This document shows, in pieces, positions 9,238 through 17,367 of a DNA stretch of 46,296 nucleotides. The notes beneath the pieces were generated by a model that was not told where the DNA came from, ran no database searches, and was given only the letters and a program-made list of their open reading frames with translations. Made by a program: the position numbers and the translations under genes. The DNA comes from Oscillospiraceae bacterium (GTDB lineage Bacteria; Bacillota; Clostridia; Oscillospirales; Ruminococcaceae): positions 1-46,296 of the forward strand of contig JAFXBK010000079.1 in assembly GCA_017521825.1 (NCBI GenBank), written 5' to 3'. Position 1 is the stretch's first letter. Each line of letters opens with the position of its first letter.

Positions 9238-10299
9238 ATGAAAAAACTTCTTGCAATGCTTCTCGCTCTCGTTATGGTTCTCTCTCTCGCAGCATGCGGA
9301 ACTGAACCCGAAGCACCCGTAGAACCCGAAGCACCCGTAGAACCCGAAACCCCTGTAGAACCCGAAGAACCCGAAGTAACCGAAGCTACCTACACCCTTG
9401 GTCTTGGTACTGTTGTTTCCCAGACTGTTGAAGGCAAAGCACAGGTTGACGCAACCTTCGCTTCCGTAGTACTCGACGCTGAAGGCACCATCGTAGCTAT
9501 CGACCTCGATGTTGCACAGAGCAAATGCCCCACCACCGAAGCTGGCGCATACACTGCTGAAGGTTTTGATAACAGAACCAAAACCGAAAAAGGCCCCGAC
9601 TACGGCATGACCGTTGCTTCCCCCATCGGCGCTGAATGGGATGCTCAGATGGCTGCTTTCGAAGCATGGGCAATCGGCAAAACCGTTGACTATGTTACCG
9701 GCGTAGAACTCGTTGAACACAACGGCCACAACGTTGCTATGAACGAAGCTGACCTCTATGCAGGCTGCACCATGGACATCACCGCTTTCCAGGCTGCTCT
9801 TGCAGACGCACTCAACAACACTGTTGAATTCACTGCTGATTCCTTCAAACTCGGCCTCGGCGTTGTAACTTCCTGCACCGTTGCTGAAGCAACTGCTGAT
9901 GCTGCTGGTTCCATCCAGATGTACACCGACTACGCTGCAGTAGTAACCGCTGAAGACGGCACCATCCTTGCTGCACGTCTTGACGCTATCCAGCCCAAAA
10001 TCGGCCTCAACAGCGACAACACTCTTACTGCTCAGGAAGACCTCAGATCCAAATACACCAAAAAAGAAGATTACGGTATGACCGTTGCATCTCCTATCGG
10101 TGCTGAATGGTACACCCAGGCTGACGCATACTGCGCATACGTAGTAGGCAAAGTTGCTGCAGACCTCGAAGCTATCGAACTCGTTGAACACAACGGCCAC
10201 ATGGTAGCTCTCAACGAAGCTGACCTCTATGCAGGCTGCACCATGCAGGTAGGTTCCTACATCGAAGCAACTGTTAAAGCAGTTGGCTATGCTGACTAA
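9238..10299 (+). CDS. PplA-like lipoprotein with two FMN-binding-type domains
   Basis: This is a 353-residue lipoprotein with lipobox LSLAAC (Cys20), then a Pro/Glu linker (22-48) and two tandem repeats of about 150 residues. Each repeat has a DYGMTVASPIGAEW block (121-134 and 278-291) and ends in EADLYAGCTM. From memory this pattern matches the domains of Listeria PplA, a flavinylated lipoprotein in extracellular electron transfer. AGCT (Thr178, Thr335) aligns with the (S)GAT flavinylation motif, with Cys replacing Ala. Covalent FMN is inferred. Codon use is unlike the neighbours, with CTC, GCT and GTA common, which suggests very high expression. The ATG follows GGGAG. The apbE gene lies directly downstream and rnf diverges upstream. 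Confidence 0.85.
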   Translation: MKKLLAMLLALVMVLSLAACGTEPEAPVEPEAPVEPETPVEPEEPEVTEATYTLGLGTVVSQTVEGKAQVDATFASVVLDAEGTIVAIDLDVAQSKCPTTEAGAYTAEGFDNRTKTEKGPDYGMTVASPIGAEWDAQMAAFEAWAIGKTVDYVTGVELVEHNGHNVAMNEADLYAGCTMDITAFQAALADALNNTVEFTADSFKLGLGVVTSCTVAEATADAAGSIQMYTDYAAVVTAEDGTILAARLDAIQPKIGLNSDNTLTAQEDLRSKYTKKEDYGMTVASPIGAEWYTQADAYCAYVVGKVAADLEAIELVEHNGHMVALNEADLYAGCTMQVGSYIEATVKAVGYAD

Positions 10300-10321
10300 T
10301 TCTTAATTAGCTGCAAAACAT

Positions 10322-10347
10322 AAAGGGGGATTTTTAATCCCCCTTTT
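10322..10347 (+). terminator. intrinsic terminator of the PplA-like gene
   Basis: AAAGGGGGAT / ATCCCCCTTT stem followed by TTATTTTT. Confidence 0.88.
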
Positions 10348-10379
10348 ATTTTTATATTGAATACTTGTGTGAAATATGC

Positions 10380-10430
10380 AAAACTATAATAAGAACGTTT
10401 TAACCGATAAAACGCTGTTATTATAGTTTT
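10380..10430. promoter_or_regulatory. 22-bp inverted repeat overlapping the apbE promoter
   Basis: The arms 10380-10401 and 10409-10430 match at 20 of 22 positions around a 7-base centre. Each arm contains CTATAAT, a -10-like hexamer (one on each strand). It ends 27 bases before the apbE start. It could be an operator for a dimeric repressor covering the promoter, or a stem-loop in the leader. There is no T run after it, so it is not a normal terminator. Confidence 0.6.
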
Positions 10431-10457
10431 GAAATAAATATTTCAAGGAGGAAAACG

Positions 10458-11531
10458 ATGAAGAAAATTCTTTCTCTTTTGCTTGCGGTGCTCATGGTGC
10501 TCGGCGTTTCCGGCTGTGCTCAAGTCGAACCGGAAATTCCTGTAACCCCGGAAGAACCGCAGAAACAGAAATTTACAAAATCCTATCTGGAATATTTCGA
10601 TACCGCTTCAACTATCGTCGGATATGAAACCAGCCAGGAGGAATTTGACGCAAATTGCGCCATAGTTGAAGAACAGCTTAAACATTTCCATGAACTTTAT
10701 GATATCTATAATTCCTATGAAGGCGTGACAAATATCCATGACATCAACAGGGAAGCCGCGAATGCTCCGGTTAAAGTTGATGAGGATATTATTGCTCTTT
10801 TTGAATTCTGCCGAGAGATGTACGACCTTACCAAAGGTAAAACCAATTACGCCATGGGTTCCGTGCTCAGCATCTGGCATCGGTACCGCGAGGAAGGAAA
10901 TTACGACTATTTCAGCGCGGAAGTTCCGCCCATGGAAATGCTCGAAAAAGCCGCCGAGCATTGCAATATTGATGACGTTATAATCGATAAGGAAAACAGC
11001 ACCGTTTTCTTCGCAGATCCGATGCTCAAAGTTGATGTCGGCGCAATCGGAAAGGGTTACGCAACCGAAAGAATTGCGCGGCAGCTTGAAGAAATGGGTG
11101 TGGATAATTATACTCTTAACATCGGCGGAAATATTCGCACAATCGGAAGCAAGGCCGACGGAACAGGCTGGGTTGCGGGAATTCAGAACCCGGATTTGAC
11201 CTCTGAACAGACCTTCCTGCTCAAGGTGGCTTTCAGCGACCTTGCCCTGGTAACAAGCGGTTCCTACCAGCGCTATTATTACGTTGGCGAAACAAAATAC
11301 CACCATATCATCGACCCGGAAACCCTTTTCCCGAAGGATGATTTTGCCGCCGTTTCTATCCTTACACCGGATTCCGGCGTTGCGGATGCGGTTTCCACCG
11401 CCTGCTTCAACCTTACCCTTGAAGACGGCATGGAACTTATTGAATCTATGGAAAACACCGAAGCGATGTGGGTTGAACCGGACGGAACGATCCATTATTC
11501 CTCCGGATTTGAAAAATTTATAAGTGAATAA
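10458..11531 (+). CDS. apbE: FAD:protein FMN transferase (lipoprotein)
   Basis: ApbE transfers FMN from FAD onto a threonine of extracytoplasmic proteins. The 357 residues start with a lipoprotein signal (lipobox VSGC, Cys20). The family motifs DVGAIGKGYATE, LNIGGNIRTIG and TSGSYQRYY follow, then the C-terminal YHHIIDPETLFP that binds the Mg/FAD site. The start ATG follows AAGGAGG. The likely substrates are encoded nearby: RnfG, RnfD and the two-domain lipoprotein at 9238. It has its own promoter region (palindrome at 10380-10430) and terminator, so it can be regulated separately. Confidence 0.96.
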   Translation: MKKILSLLLAVLMVLGVSGCAQVEPEIPVTPEEPQKQKFTKSYLEYFDTASTIVGYETSQEEFDANCAIVEEQLKHFHELYDIYNSYEGVTNIHDINREAANAPVKVDEDIIALFEFCREMYDLTKGKTNYAMGSVLSIWHRYREEGNYDYFSAEVPPMEMLEKAAEHCNIDDVIIDKENSTVFFADPMLKVDVGAIGKGYATERIARQLEEMGVDNYTLNIGGNIRTIGSKADGTGWVAGIQNPDLTSEQTFLLKVAFSDLALVTSGSYQRYYYVGETKYHHIIDPETLFPKDDFAAVSILTPDSGVADAVSTACFNLTLEDGMELIESMENTEAMWVEPDGTIHYSSGFEKFISE

Positions 11532-11569
11532 AAAACTCCCGTGCTCAGAATTTGAGCACGGGAGTTTTT
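11532..11569 (+). terminator. intrinsic terminator of apbE
   Basis: AAACTCCCGTGCTCA / TGAGCACGGGAGTTT stem with a run of T. The same core (CCCGTGCTCA...TGAGCACGGG) recurs in the terminator at 32037-32068. Confidence 0.93.
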
Positions 11570-11583
11570 GTTTTTTGCAGATA

Positions 11584-11976
11584 TTATTTTTCTCTGAAAT
11601 TTTTTATAGAAAATGAAAGAACGGCAATTGCAAGAAGGGTTGCGGCATCTTCCCAATATAACTGATCGACAAGGGTAAGAATAATTACCGCTACGCTCAT
11701 GGCAAGAGGAATTGCTTTGAGCACCAGGTCAACGGTCAATTTGCTTTCGCCGTTTTCTTCTTTGCTTGAGGCACTCGCCTGCAAAAGTTCATCAACGGAA
11801 ACTCCGAGAATTTCCGCAAGTTTCGGGAAGGTGTTTATATCCGGGCAGGAAATATCCCTTTCCCATTTTGAAACAGCCTTATCTGTGATATTCAGTTGGT
11901 TTGCAAGTTCAAGCTGAGTAAGGTTTTTCGCTTTTCTGAGTTCGGCAATTTTTTGTCCAAGTGTCTGTTTTTCCAT
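11584..11976 (-). CDS. XRE-family transcriptional regulator with C-terminal membrane helices
   Basis: The N-terminal helix-turn-helix (about residues 5-60) has the sequence pattern IAELRKAKNLTQLELANQL, then ITDKAVSKWERD and PDINTFPKLAEILGVSVDEL. The second half holds two hydrophobic segments (about 82-98 and 106-122), so the protein is probably membrane-tethered. The ATG at 11976 follows AAGGAGAT at good spacing; the longer frame from a TTG at 12003 is not needed. It is divergent from the HerA-like ATPase gene. A promoter and inverted repeats lie in the shared gap and may be its own binding site. The target genes are unknown. Confidence 0.88.
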   Translation of the reverse strand: MEKQTLGQKIAELRKAKNLTQLELANQLNITDKAVSKWERDISCPDINTFPKLAEILGVSVDELLQASASSKEENGESKLTVDLVLKAIPLAMSVAVIILTLVDQLYWEDAATLLAIAVLSFSIKNFREK

Positions 11977-12002
11977 AAAAAACATCTCCTTTCGATGATT
12001 CA

Positions 12003-12066
12003 ATTATAAAACTTTCCGCCGGATAACTCAACCGACGGGAGGTTTATTTTTATAAACCGAAAGTTT
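12003..12066 (-). promoter_or_regulatory. promoter of the XRE gene with inverted repeats
   Basis: On the minus strand, TTGAGT (complement of 12026-12031), 17-base spacer, TATAAT (complement of 12003-12008). Around it is an AAACTTTC...GAAAGTTT inverted repeat (12008-12066) and a nested GGTTTATTTTTATAAACC hairpin (12041-12058), which are possible operators. Confidence 0.6.
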
Positions 12067-12112
12067 AGCCGGAGTAGAGAGGTATTTTCTGCTTTTAAAT
12101 TTTTTAAAAAGG

Positions 12113-12141
12113 TGGACTAAAATCTTTTACTATGTTAAAAT
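12113..12141 (+). promoter_or_regulatory. probable promoter of the HerA/DUF853 gene
   Basis: TGGACT at 12113-12118, 17-base spacer, TAAAAT at 12136-12141, with a TG just before the -10. Confidence 0.55.
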
Positions 12142-12178
12142 AATAAAGGTTAAAACTCTGGCTTATGGAGGCGTTGTT

Positions 12179-13684
12179 ATGTACCTTAAAGATACTAATA
12201 AAATCTGGATTGCAACCGGCGAAAAAGCGGTTTTCCTCGAACCGGGAATGGCCAACCGCCATGGACTTATTGCCGGCGCCACCGGTACCGGTAAAACCGT
12301 TACCTTAAAAGTTCTTGCGGAAGCTTTCAGCGATATGGGCGTTCCGGTTTTCCTTGGGGATATCAAAGGCGACCTTACCGGAATGATAAACCCGGGAAAA
12401 GAAAATAAGCATATCCGCCGCAGCATTGACAATATGGGTCTGGATTCCTTCGGATATGATTACCACAGCTATCCCGCAAGGTTTTTCGACGTTTACGGCG
12501 AAAAAGGCCACCCGGTAAGAACAACCGTTTCCGCAATGGGCCCGGAACTTCTTTCAAGGCTTCTGGAACTCACCCCGGTTCAGGACGGCGTCCTCCGAAT
12601 CGTTTTCAGAATTGCCGATGATGAAGAAATGCTTCTTTCCGACCTTAAGGATCTTCGCGCCATGGTGCAGTATGTCGGCGACAACGCAAAGGAATATAAG
12701 CTCACTTACGGAAACATCTCGCCCCAGAGCATCGGCGCAATTCAGCGCGCACTTCTTAAACTTGAGGACGAAGGCGGAAATATTTTCTTCGGAGAACCGG
12801 ATCTCGACCTTTCCGACTGGATCGATTGGGACGAAGAAGGTCGCGGCGTTATGAATATTCTTGAATGCCAGGAGCTTTTCCAGCATCCGCTCCTTTACGG
12901 AACCTTCCTTCTCTGGATGCTTTCCGAAATTTACGAAATGTTCCCGGAAGTCGGCGATCTTGAAAAACCAAAACTCGCCTTCTTCTTTGACGAAGCACAT
13001 CTTCTTTTTGACGATGCGCCAAAGGCTCTTATCGAAACGGTCGAAAGAATGGTTCGCCTTATCCGTTCAAAAGGCGTTTCCGTCTGGTTCATCACCCAGA
13101 ACCCTTCAGATGTTCCGGATTCCGTTCTCGGTCAGATCGGTAACCGAATCCAGCACGGACTTCGCGCCTATACCCCTGCGGACCAAAAAGCCCTTCGCGC
13201 CGCGGCAAATTCCTTCCGCGCAAATCCGAATTTTGATACGGAGGAGGCTCTTGTTTCTCTTGGAACCGGCGAAGCGCTTGTTTCGGTTCTTGACGAAAAA
13301 GGCGTTCCGACTATTGTTGAAAAAGCGAACATTCTTCCGCCCAGCAGTTCTATGGATGCCGCTTCCGAAGAGGACGTAAAAGCGGCAATAAAAGCAAGCC
13401 CGCTTTTCGGAAAATATGAGGAAGTAAAGGACGAAAAATCCGCTTACGAAATCATAACCGAACAGCAGGAAGAACAGGCAAAAGAAGAAAAGAAGGCCGC
13501 CGAAAAAGAGGAAAAGGAAAAAGCAAAAAAAGAAAAGGAAAAATCCAAGAAAAAAACCTCTAAGGCAACAAAAAAAGCAACCAGCGCTTTTAATAAAACA
13601 GTAAACTCCGCCGCAAACACAATCGGACGTGAAGTCGGCAAAAAAATTGTCCGCGGAATTTTCGATACATTTTTCAAAGGATAA
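12179..13684 (+). CDS. HerA-like ATPase, DUF853 family
   Basis: This is a cytoplasmic P-loop ATPase of the HerA/FtsK superfamily, of the DUF853 type known from E. coli YjgR. Walker A is GATGTGKTV (about residues 33-41) and Walker B is KLAFFFDEAHLLF (about 262-274). The conserved sensor segment VWFITQNPSDVPDSVLGQIG follows. After residue 425 comes a tail of Lys/Glu repeats, likely a charged coiled coil. The C-terminal NTIGREVGKKIVRGIFDTFF is a conserved amphipathic ending of the family. The ATG follows GGAGG. The biological role is not established. The next gene starts 11 bp downstream and is probably co-transcribed. Confidence 0.93.
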   Translation: MYLKDTNKIWIATGEKAVFLEPGMANRHGLIAGATGTGKTVTLKVLAEAFSDMGVPVFLGDIKGDLTGMINPGKENKHIRRSIDNMGLDSFGYDYHSYPARFFDVYGEKGHPVRTTVSAMGPELLSRLLELTPVQDGVLRIVFRIADDEEMLLSDLKDLRAMVQYVGDNAKEYKLTYGNISPQSIGAIQRALLKLEDEGGNIFFGEPDLDLSDWIDWDEEGRGVMNILECQELFQHPLLYGTFLLWMLSEIYEMFPEVGDLEKPKLAFFFDEAHLLFDDAPKALIETVERMVRLIRSKGVSVWFITQNPSDVPDSVLGQIGNRIQHGLRAYTPADQKALRAAANSFRANPNFDTEEALVSLGTGEALVSVLDEKGVPTIVEKANILPPSSSMDAASEEDVKAAIKASPLFGKYEEVKDEKSAYEIITEQQEEQAKEEKKAAEKEEKEKAKKEKEKSKKKTSKATKKATSAFNKTVNSAANTIGREVGKKIVRGIFDTFFKG

Positions 13685-13695
13685 AGGAGAACAAA

Positions 13696-13932
13696 ATGGA
13701 TATTATTAAAGATAAAATCAACGAAATCGTAGAAAAAATAAAAAACGATAAAGATATTGCCGCAAAATTCAAAAAAGACCCCATCACAACCGTCGAAGGC
13801 CTTATCGGAATTGATCTTCCCAACGACCAGGTCCAGAAAATTGTTGACGGAATAAAAGCCAAAATTGCTCTTGATAAAATCGATATGGATAAAGTCGGAG
13901 ACGTTCTTGGCGGACTTTTCGGTAAAAAATAA
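13696..13932 (+). CDS. small helical protein of unknown function
   Basis: This encodes 78 residues with a good ribosome binding site (AAAGGAGAACAAA before ATG), 11 bp after the ATPase gene. It has no signal peptide or membrane segment. The pattern KFKKDPITTVEGLIGIDLP followed by a short helix and a GG-containing end (DVLGGLFGKK) is shared with many short clostridial proteins. It vaguely recalls the leader domain of NHLP-type peptide precursors (a DP...LP core). No modification enzyme is encoded nearby, so a peptide-precursor role is not supported. Confidence 0.8.
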   Translation: MDIIKDKINEIVEKIKNDKDIAAKFKKDPITTVEGLIGIDLPNDQVQKIVDGIKAKIALDKIDMDKVGDVLGGLFGKK

Positions 13933-13953
13933 TCAAAAAGGGGTATTTTTAAA

Positions 13954-15875
13954 GTGAATCCGAAGGTTTATTCCTCCGAAGATTTTGAATCAAAATTTAC
14001 TTATTCCGGTGAACTTGGCTTCAAATGGTCGCCGGAAAAAACCTTTTTCCGCCTTTGGGCGCCAACCGCAACCGAAGCAAAAATCTGCCTTTATAAAACC
14101 GGAAATCCAAAGGCGGATGACCTTATTGAAAAAATCGATATGACCGCGGATGTTTGCGGAACCTGGGTTGCCGAAAAATCCGGCGACCTGAACGGCTTTT
14201 ATTACACCTTTTCCGTTATGGTCGAGGGCGAAAACCGCGAGGCGCCGGACCCGTATTCAAGGGCTGTGGGCGTTAACGGAAAGCGCTCCATGGTAGTAAA
14301 CCTTTCCGAAACAAATCCGGAAGACTGGGAAAACGATAAGGACGTTTTTTACGGAAAAAACATAACCGATGCCGTTCTTTATGAGCTCCATGTAAAAGAT
14401 CTTTCCATGGACGAAAATTCCGGAATCGAAAACAAGGGAAAATTCCTTGGCCTTTCCGAAAACGGAACAAAAACCCCCGGCGGAATTTCCACCGGCCTTG
14501 ACCATATAAAAGAACTTGGAGTAACCCACGTTCACCTTCTTCCAAGCTTTGATTACGGTTCGGTTGACGAATCAAAACCGGATGAACCGCAGTTCAACTG
14601 GGGATATGACCCCATGAACTTTAACGTTCCGGAAGGTTCCTATTCAACCGATGCGGAAAACGGTGCCGTAAGAATCCGCGAAATGAAAAAAGCGGTGAGC
14701 AAGCTTCATAAAAACGGAATCGGCGTTGTTATGGATATGGTCTATAACCACGTTTATCTTGCGGATAAATTCTGCGTTAACGTTCTTGTTCCCGGATATT
14801 TCAGCCGTATTGACGAAAACAGAGTTTATTCCGACGGTTCCGGCTGCGGAAACGATACCGCTTCCGAGCGAAGCATGGTAAAAAAATATATTGTGGATTC
14901 GGTAAAATATTGGGCGGACGAATATCATATCGACGGTTTCCGTTTTGACCTTTCCGGACTTCTGGATATAGCCACCATGAACGAAATTACCGAAGCGGTC
15001 CACCCGAGCCACCCCAACGTGATTTTTTATTGTGAAGGCTGGGATATGTCCACCAAAGTTACAAAACCGGTTGTGGAACTTGCGAACCAGTATAATTCCG
15101 AAAAAATGCCCGGATGTTCCTTTTTCAGCGATACCATAAGGGATTATATAATAGGTCCTGCCTTTGATGCAAAAGAAAAAGGCTTTGTTACGGGAAAAGA
15201 AGTTCATGGTTCCCTTTGGGAAAATGCTTCCGCGGAATGCCGGATTGGTGCAAAAACCCCAGCAAATGTGTGAACTATGTTTCCTGCCATGATGGTTACA
15301 CTCTTTTTGACAGAATTTCCACCGTTTTTCCAAAGGCGGATTTTTCCGAAAAAGTTCGCCGCAACAACCTTGCGGCGGCGGTTTATATGCTTTCCCAGGG
15401 CGTGCCGCTTTTCCTGGCAGGGGAAGAAATGCTCCGAAGCAAAACAAATCCGGACGGAACCTTTGAGCATAACAGTTACAACAGCCCGGATTCTGTAAAC
15501 AGCATCAAGTGGAAAAACCTTGAAAAAACCGAATATCAAAAGGTTTTTGAATATTACAAAGGCCTTATCCGTTTCAGAAAAGCTCACGGCGCTTTAAGGA
15601 TGAAAACCGCGGGTGACGTTTATTCCCACGTTGGTGACGTAAAAACCGGCGAAATAAACGTTCCGGCTTTCCATATCTGGGGAAACGTAAACGGCGAAAC
15701 CGCCGAAGCGATTTTTATCGCTTTTAATGCCGAAGACGAAGAAAAGGAAATTTATCTTCCGGTTGGAAAATGGAGCGTGCGCGTTTTTGACCAGACTGCA
15801 GGCGACGAACACCTTTTCTTCGCGGAAGAAAAAATAAAAATTCCGCCTCTTTCTGCGGCGGTTATGATCAAATAA
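13954..15875 (+). pseudogene. pulA: type I pullulanase, interrupted by a -1 frameshift
   Basis: Two overlapping frames together make one type I pullulanase (debranching of alpha-1,6 bonds in pullulan, starch or glycogen). The first frame, GTG 13954 to 15273, has the CBM48-like RLWAPTATEAKICLY domain, YELHVKDLS and WGYDPMNFNVPEGSY. It also holds the nucleophile segment GFRFDLSGL and the acid/base segment FYCEGWD. The second frame, up to 15875, resumes with CVNYVSCHDGYTLFDR and the C-terminal beta domain. Homology passes from one frame to the other near 15211-15225 (CCCTTTGGGAAAAT), consistent with one lost base in a homopolymer. No canonical slippery heptamer is in frame. It is either a recent pseudogene or a sequencing error. 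There is no signal peptide. Confidence 0.88.
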
Positions 15876-15876
15876 A

Positions 15877-15905
15877 AAAATCCTCCGGGTTCCCGGAGGA
15901 TTTTT
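15877..15905. terminator. bidirectional terminator between pulA and the hydrolase
   Basis: AAAATCCTCCGGG / CCCGGAGGATTTT stem with A/T runs on both sides. The stop codon of the hydrolase on the minus strand lies at its edge. Confidence 0.92.
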
Positions 15906-16813
15906 TATGTACCGTATTTTTCAAAAAGGGAATAATAAAGTTTTTCGTACCTTTCGGTATCAACAATAAAGCTGATTCCGTGGGCGGCGTTCGGAAATGC
16001 CTCAAAGGTTATCATCTTCGGGTTTGCCTCATAAATTCTTTTGCCCATTTCAAAAGGAACAAAATCGTCCTCTTCGCCGTGAACAAGAAGAATCGGAACT
16101 TTTGTGTTCTTAACCGCTTTTTCCGCGCCTTCGCCGGAAAGTTTAAGGTTTCCGAAGATCCTTGCGCCAATTTTTACAAAAGGCATTCCAAGCTTCGGCG
16201 GAATTCCCATTTTTCCGCACTGAAGCGCGATTATTTCTTCCGGAGAAGTATAGGGGCAATCCGCGACGATGCATTTTACGTTTTTCGGAAGGTCAAGATC
16301 CGAAGCCATCAGAACCGTTGCTCCGCCCATGGAAACCCCGGTTAGCATTATCGGAATGTCGCCGAAGCGGTTTATGGCATATTTTATCCATTCAAGGCAA
16401 TCGTATTTTTCCTTGATTCCGAAACAGATGGTGGTTCCTTCGCTTTTTCCTCCGCCGCGCTGGTCAACAACAAGGGTGTTCCTTCCCATTTTTTGTGCAA
16501 GCTGGAATCCGCCGGAAAAATCCCGAACCGCTGTGCTCCGGTAACCGTGGAACTGAATCTGAAGCGGAGCGGAATCGGAAAGGTGGTAATACCGCGCCGC
16601 AAGTTTCGTTCCGTCGAAGGAAGTTATATAAACCTGTTCAAAGGGAACAGCTTCCATTTCCGCGATAAGTTTTTTTATAACCGGGTTTGCTTTTTGGTAT
16701 TGCGGGTTATCCGGAAGAAGATGCGTTGTGCTTCTTTTCTTTGGCGAAGAATAAAAGGCTTTTCGGTAAGAAAGGTAGGAAATCAAAAGGATAATAAGTA
16801 AAAGGGTTATCAT
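15905..16813 (-). CDS. membrane-anchored alpha/beta hydrolase
   Basis: The 302 residues begin with one hydrophobic helix (about 2-14), followed by Lys/Arg, which suggests an N-terminal membrane anchor. The fold signature is complete: the oxyanion segment IQFHGYRST, the nucleophile Ser in LTGVSMGGAT, the acid Asp in VHGEEDDFVPF and the catalytic His in NAAHG. It resembles the BAAT/YqkD-like hydrolase group of Bacillota. The substrate cannot be told. It is monocistronic and convergent with the pullulanase gene. Confidence 0.92.
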   Translation of the reverse strand: MITLLLIILLISYLSYRKAFYSSPKKRSTTHLLPDNPQYQKANPVIKKLIAEMEAVPFEQVYITSFDGTKLAARYYHLSDSAPLQIQFHGYRSTAVRDFSGGFQLAQKMGRNTLVVDQRGGGKSEGTTICFGIKEKYDCLEWIKYAINRFGDIPIMLTGVSMGGATVLMASDLDLPKNVKCIVADCPYTSPEEIIALQCGKMGIPPKLGMPFVKIGARIFGNLKLSGEGAEKAVKNTKVPILLVHGEEDDFVPFEMGKRIYEANPKMITFEAFPNAAHGISFIVDTERYEKLYYSLFEKYGT

Positions 16814-16893
16814 TTTTTGCCTCTGTTTTAAAAAGTTTTCTTAATTATACCACTTATGTCAACAAAAATTCCCAAAAAGAATATAAATTTTTA

Positions 16894-16949
16894 TTGACAA
16901 ATATTATACAGCTGTATATAATGAAATCGGAAGTTATACAGCGGTATAA
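16894..16949 (+). promoter_or_regulatory. blaI-blaR1 promoter with BlaI-type operators
   Basis: TTGACA (16894-16899), 17-base spacer, TATAAT (16917-16922). The spacer contains the perfect palindrome TATACAGCTGTATA (16905-16918). A second, imperfect copy TTATACAGCGGTATAA (16934-16949) lies over the start region, with a further half site TTATACAA just beyond. TACA/TGTA dyads are the known binding core of BlaI/MecI repressors, so autorepression is very likely. Confidence 0.88.
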
Positions 16950-16977
16950 TATTATACAACGGTTGGAGGCGGTAATA

Positions 16978-17367
16978 ATGGCAAAAAGCACAAAACTCGG
17001 TGACGGGGAACTTGAAGTTATGCAGGCAATCTGGGAAGCCGGCGAACCCGTTACCGCAAGCAAAATTCTTGAAAAAGTTCAGGAAAAACGCACCTGGGGC
17101 CTTTCGACCCTTATGACGGTTTTAAGCAGGCTTATTGAAAAAGGCTATCTTGAATGTGACAAAACCACAAGAACAAATATCTATTCCGCAAAAATCGGGG
17201 AAAAGGATTATAAAAAAAGGGAAAGCCGCTCGTTTCTTGAAAAGATGTATAAAAACTCCATTTCTGAATTTGTTTCCTGCCTTTACGACGGCGGAGATAT
17301 CAGCGGCGAGGAAATTTCCGAACTTAAACGTTTTATTGAAAACGCGGGGAAGGAGGAAGAACCTTGA
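16978..17367 (+). CDS. blaI: BlaI/MecI/CopY family repressor
   Basis: This is a winged-helix repressor of 129 residues. The N-terminal domain has LGDGELEVMQAIWEAGEPVT and the recognition helix region WGLSTLMTVLSRLIEKGYL. The C-terminal dimerisation helix contains FVSCLYDGGDIS and ends in LKRFIENA. The ATG at 16978 is preceded by TTGGAGG. The TTG start of the sensor gene overlaps its stop codon, so the two are translationally coupled. By family it is released from DNA when the BlaR1-type partner signals cell-wall stress. The actual inducer here is unknown, and no beta-lactamase gene is in view. Confidence 0.94.
   Translation: MAKSTKLGDGELEVMQAIWEAGEPVTASKILEKVQEKRTWGLSTLMTVLSRLIEKGYLECDKTTRTNIYSAKIGEKDYKKRESRSFLEKMYKNSISEFVSCLYDGGDISGEEISELKRFIENAGKEEEP

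Noticed and set aside
13696-13932. Peptide natural-product precursor (double-glycine or NHLP leader)
   Set aside because: No maturation enzyme or transporter is adjacent and only five residues follow the GG; the neighbour is a HerA-like ATPase.
15205-15230. Programmed -1 frameshift in the pullulanase gene
   Set aside because: The zero-frame codons CTT TGG GAA AAT do not form a canonical X XXY YYZ slippery heptamer, no stimulatory hairpin is obvious, and pullulanases are not known to use recoding.
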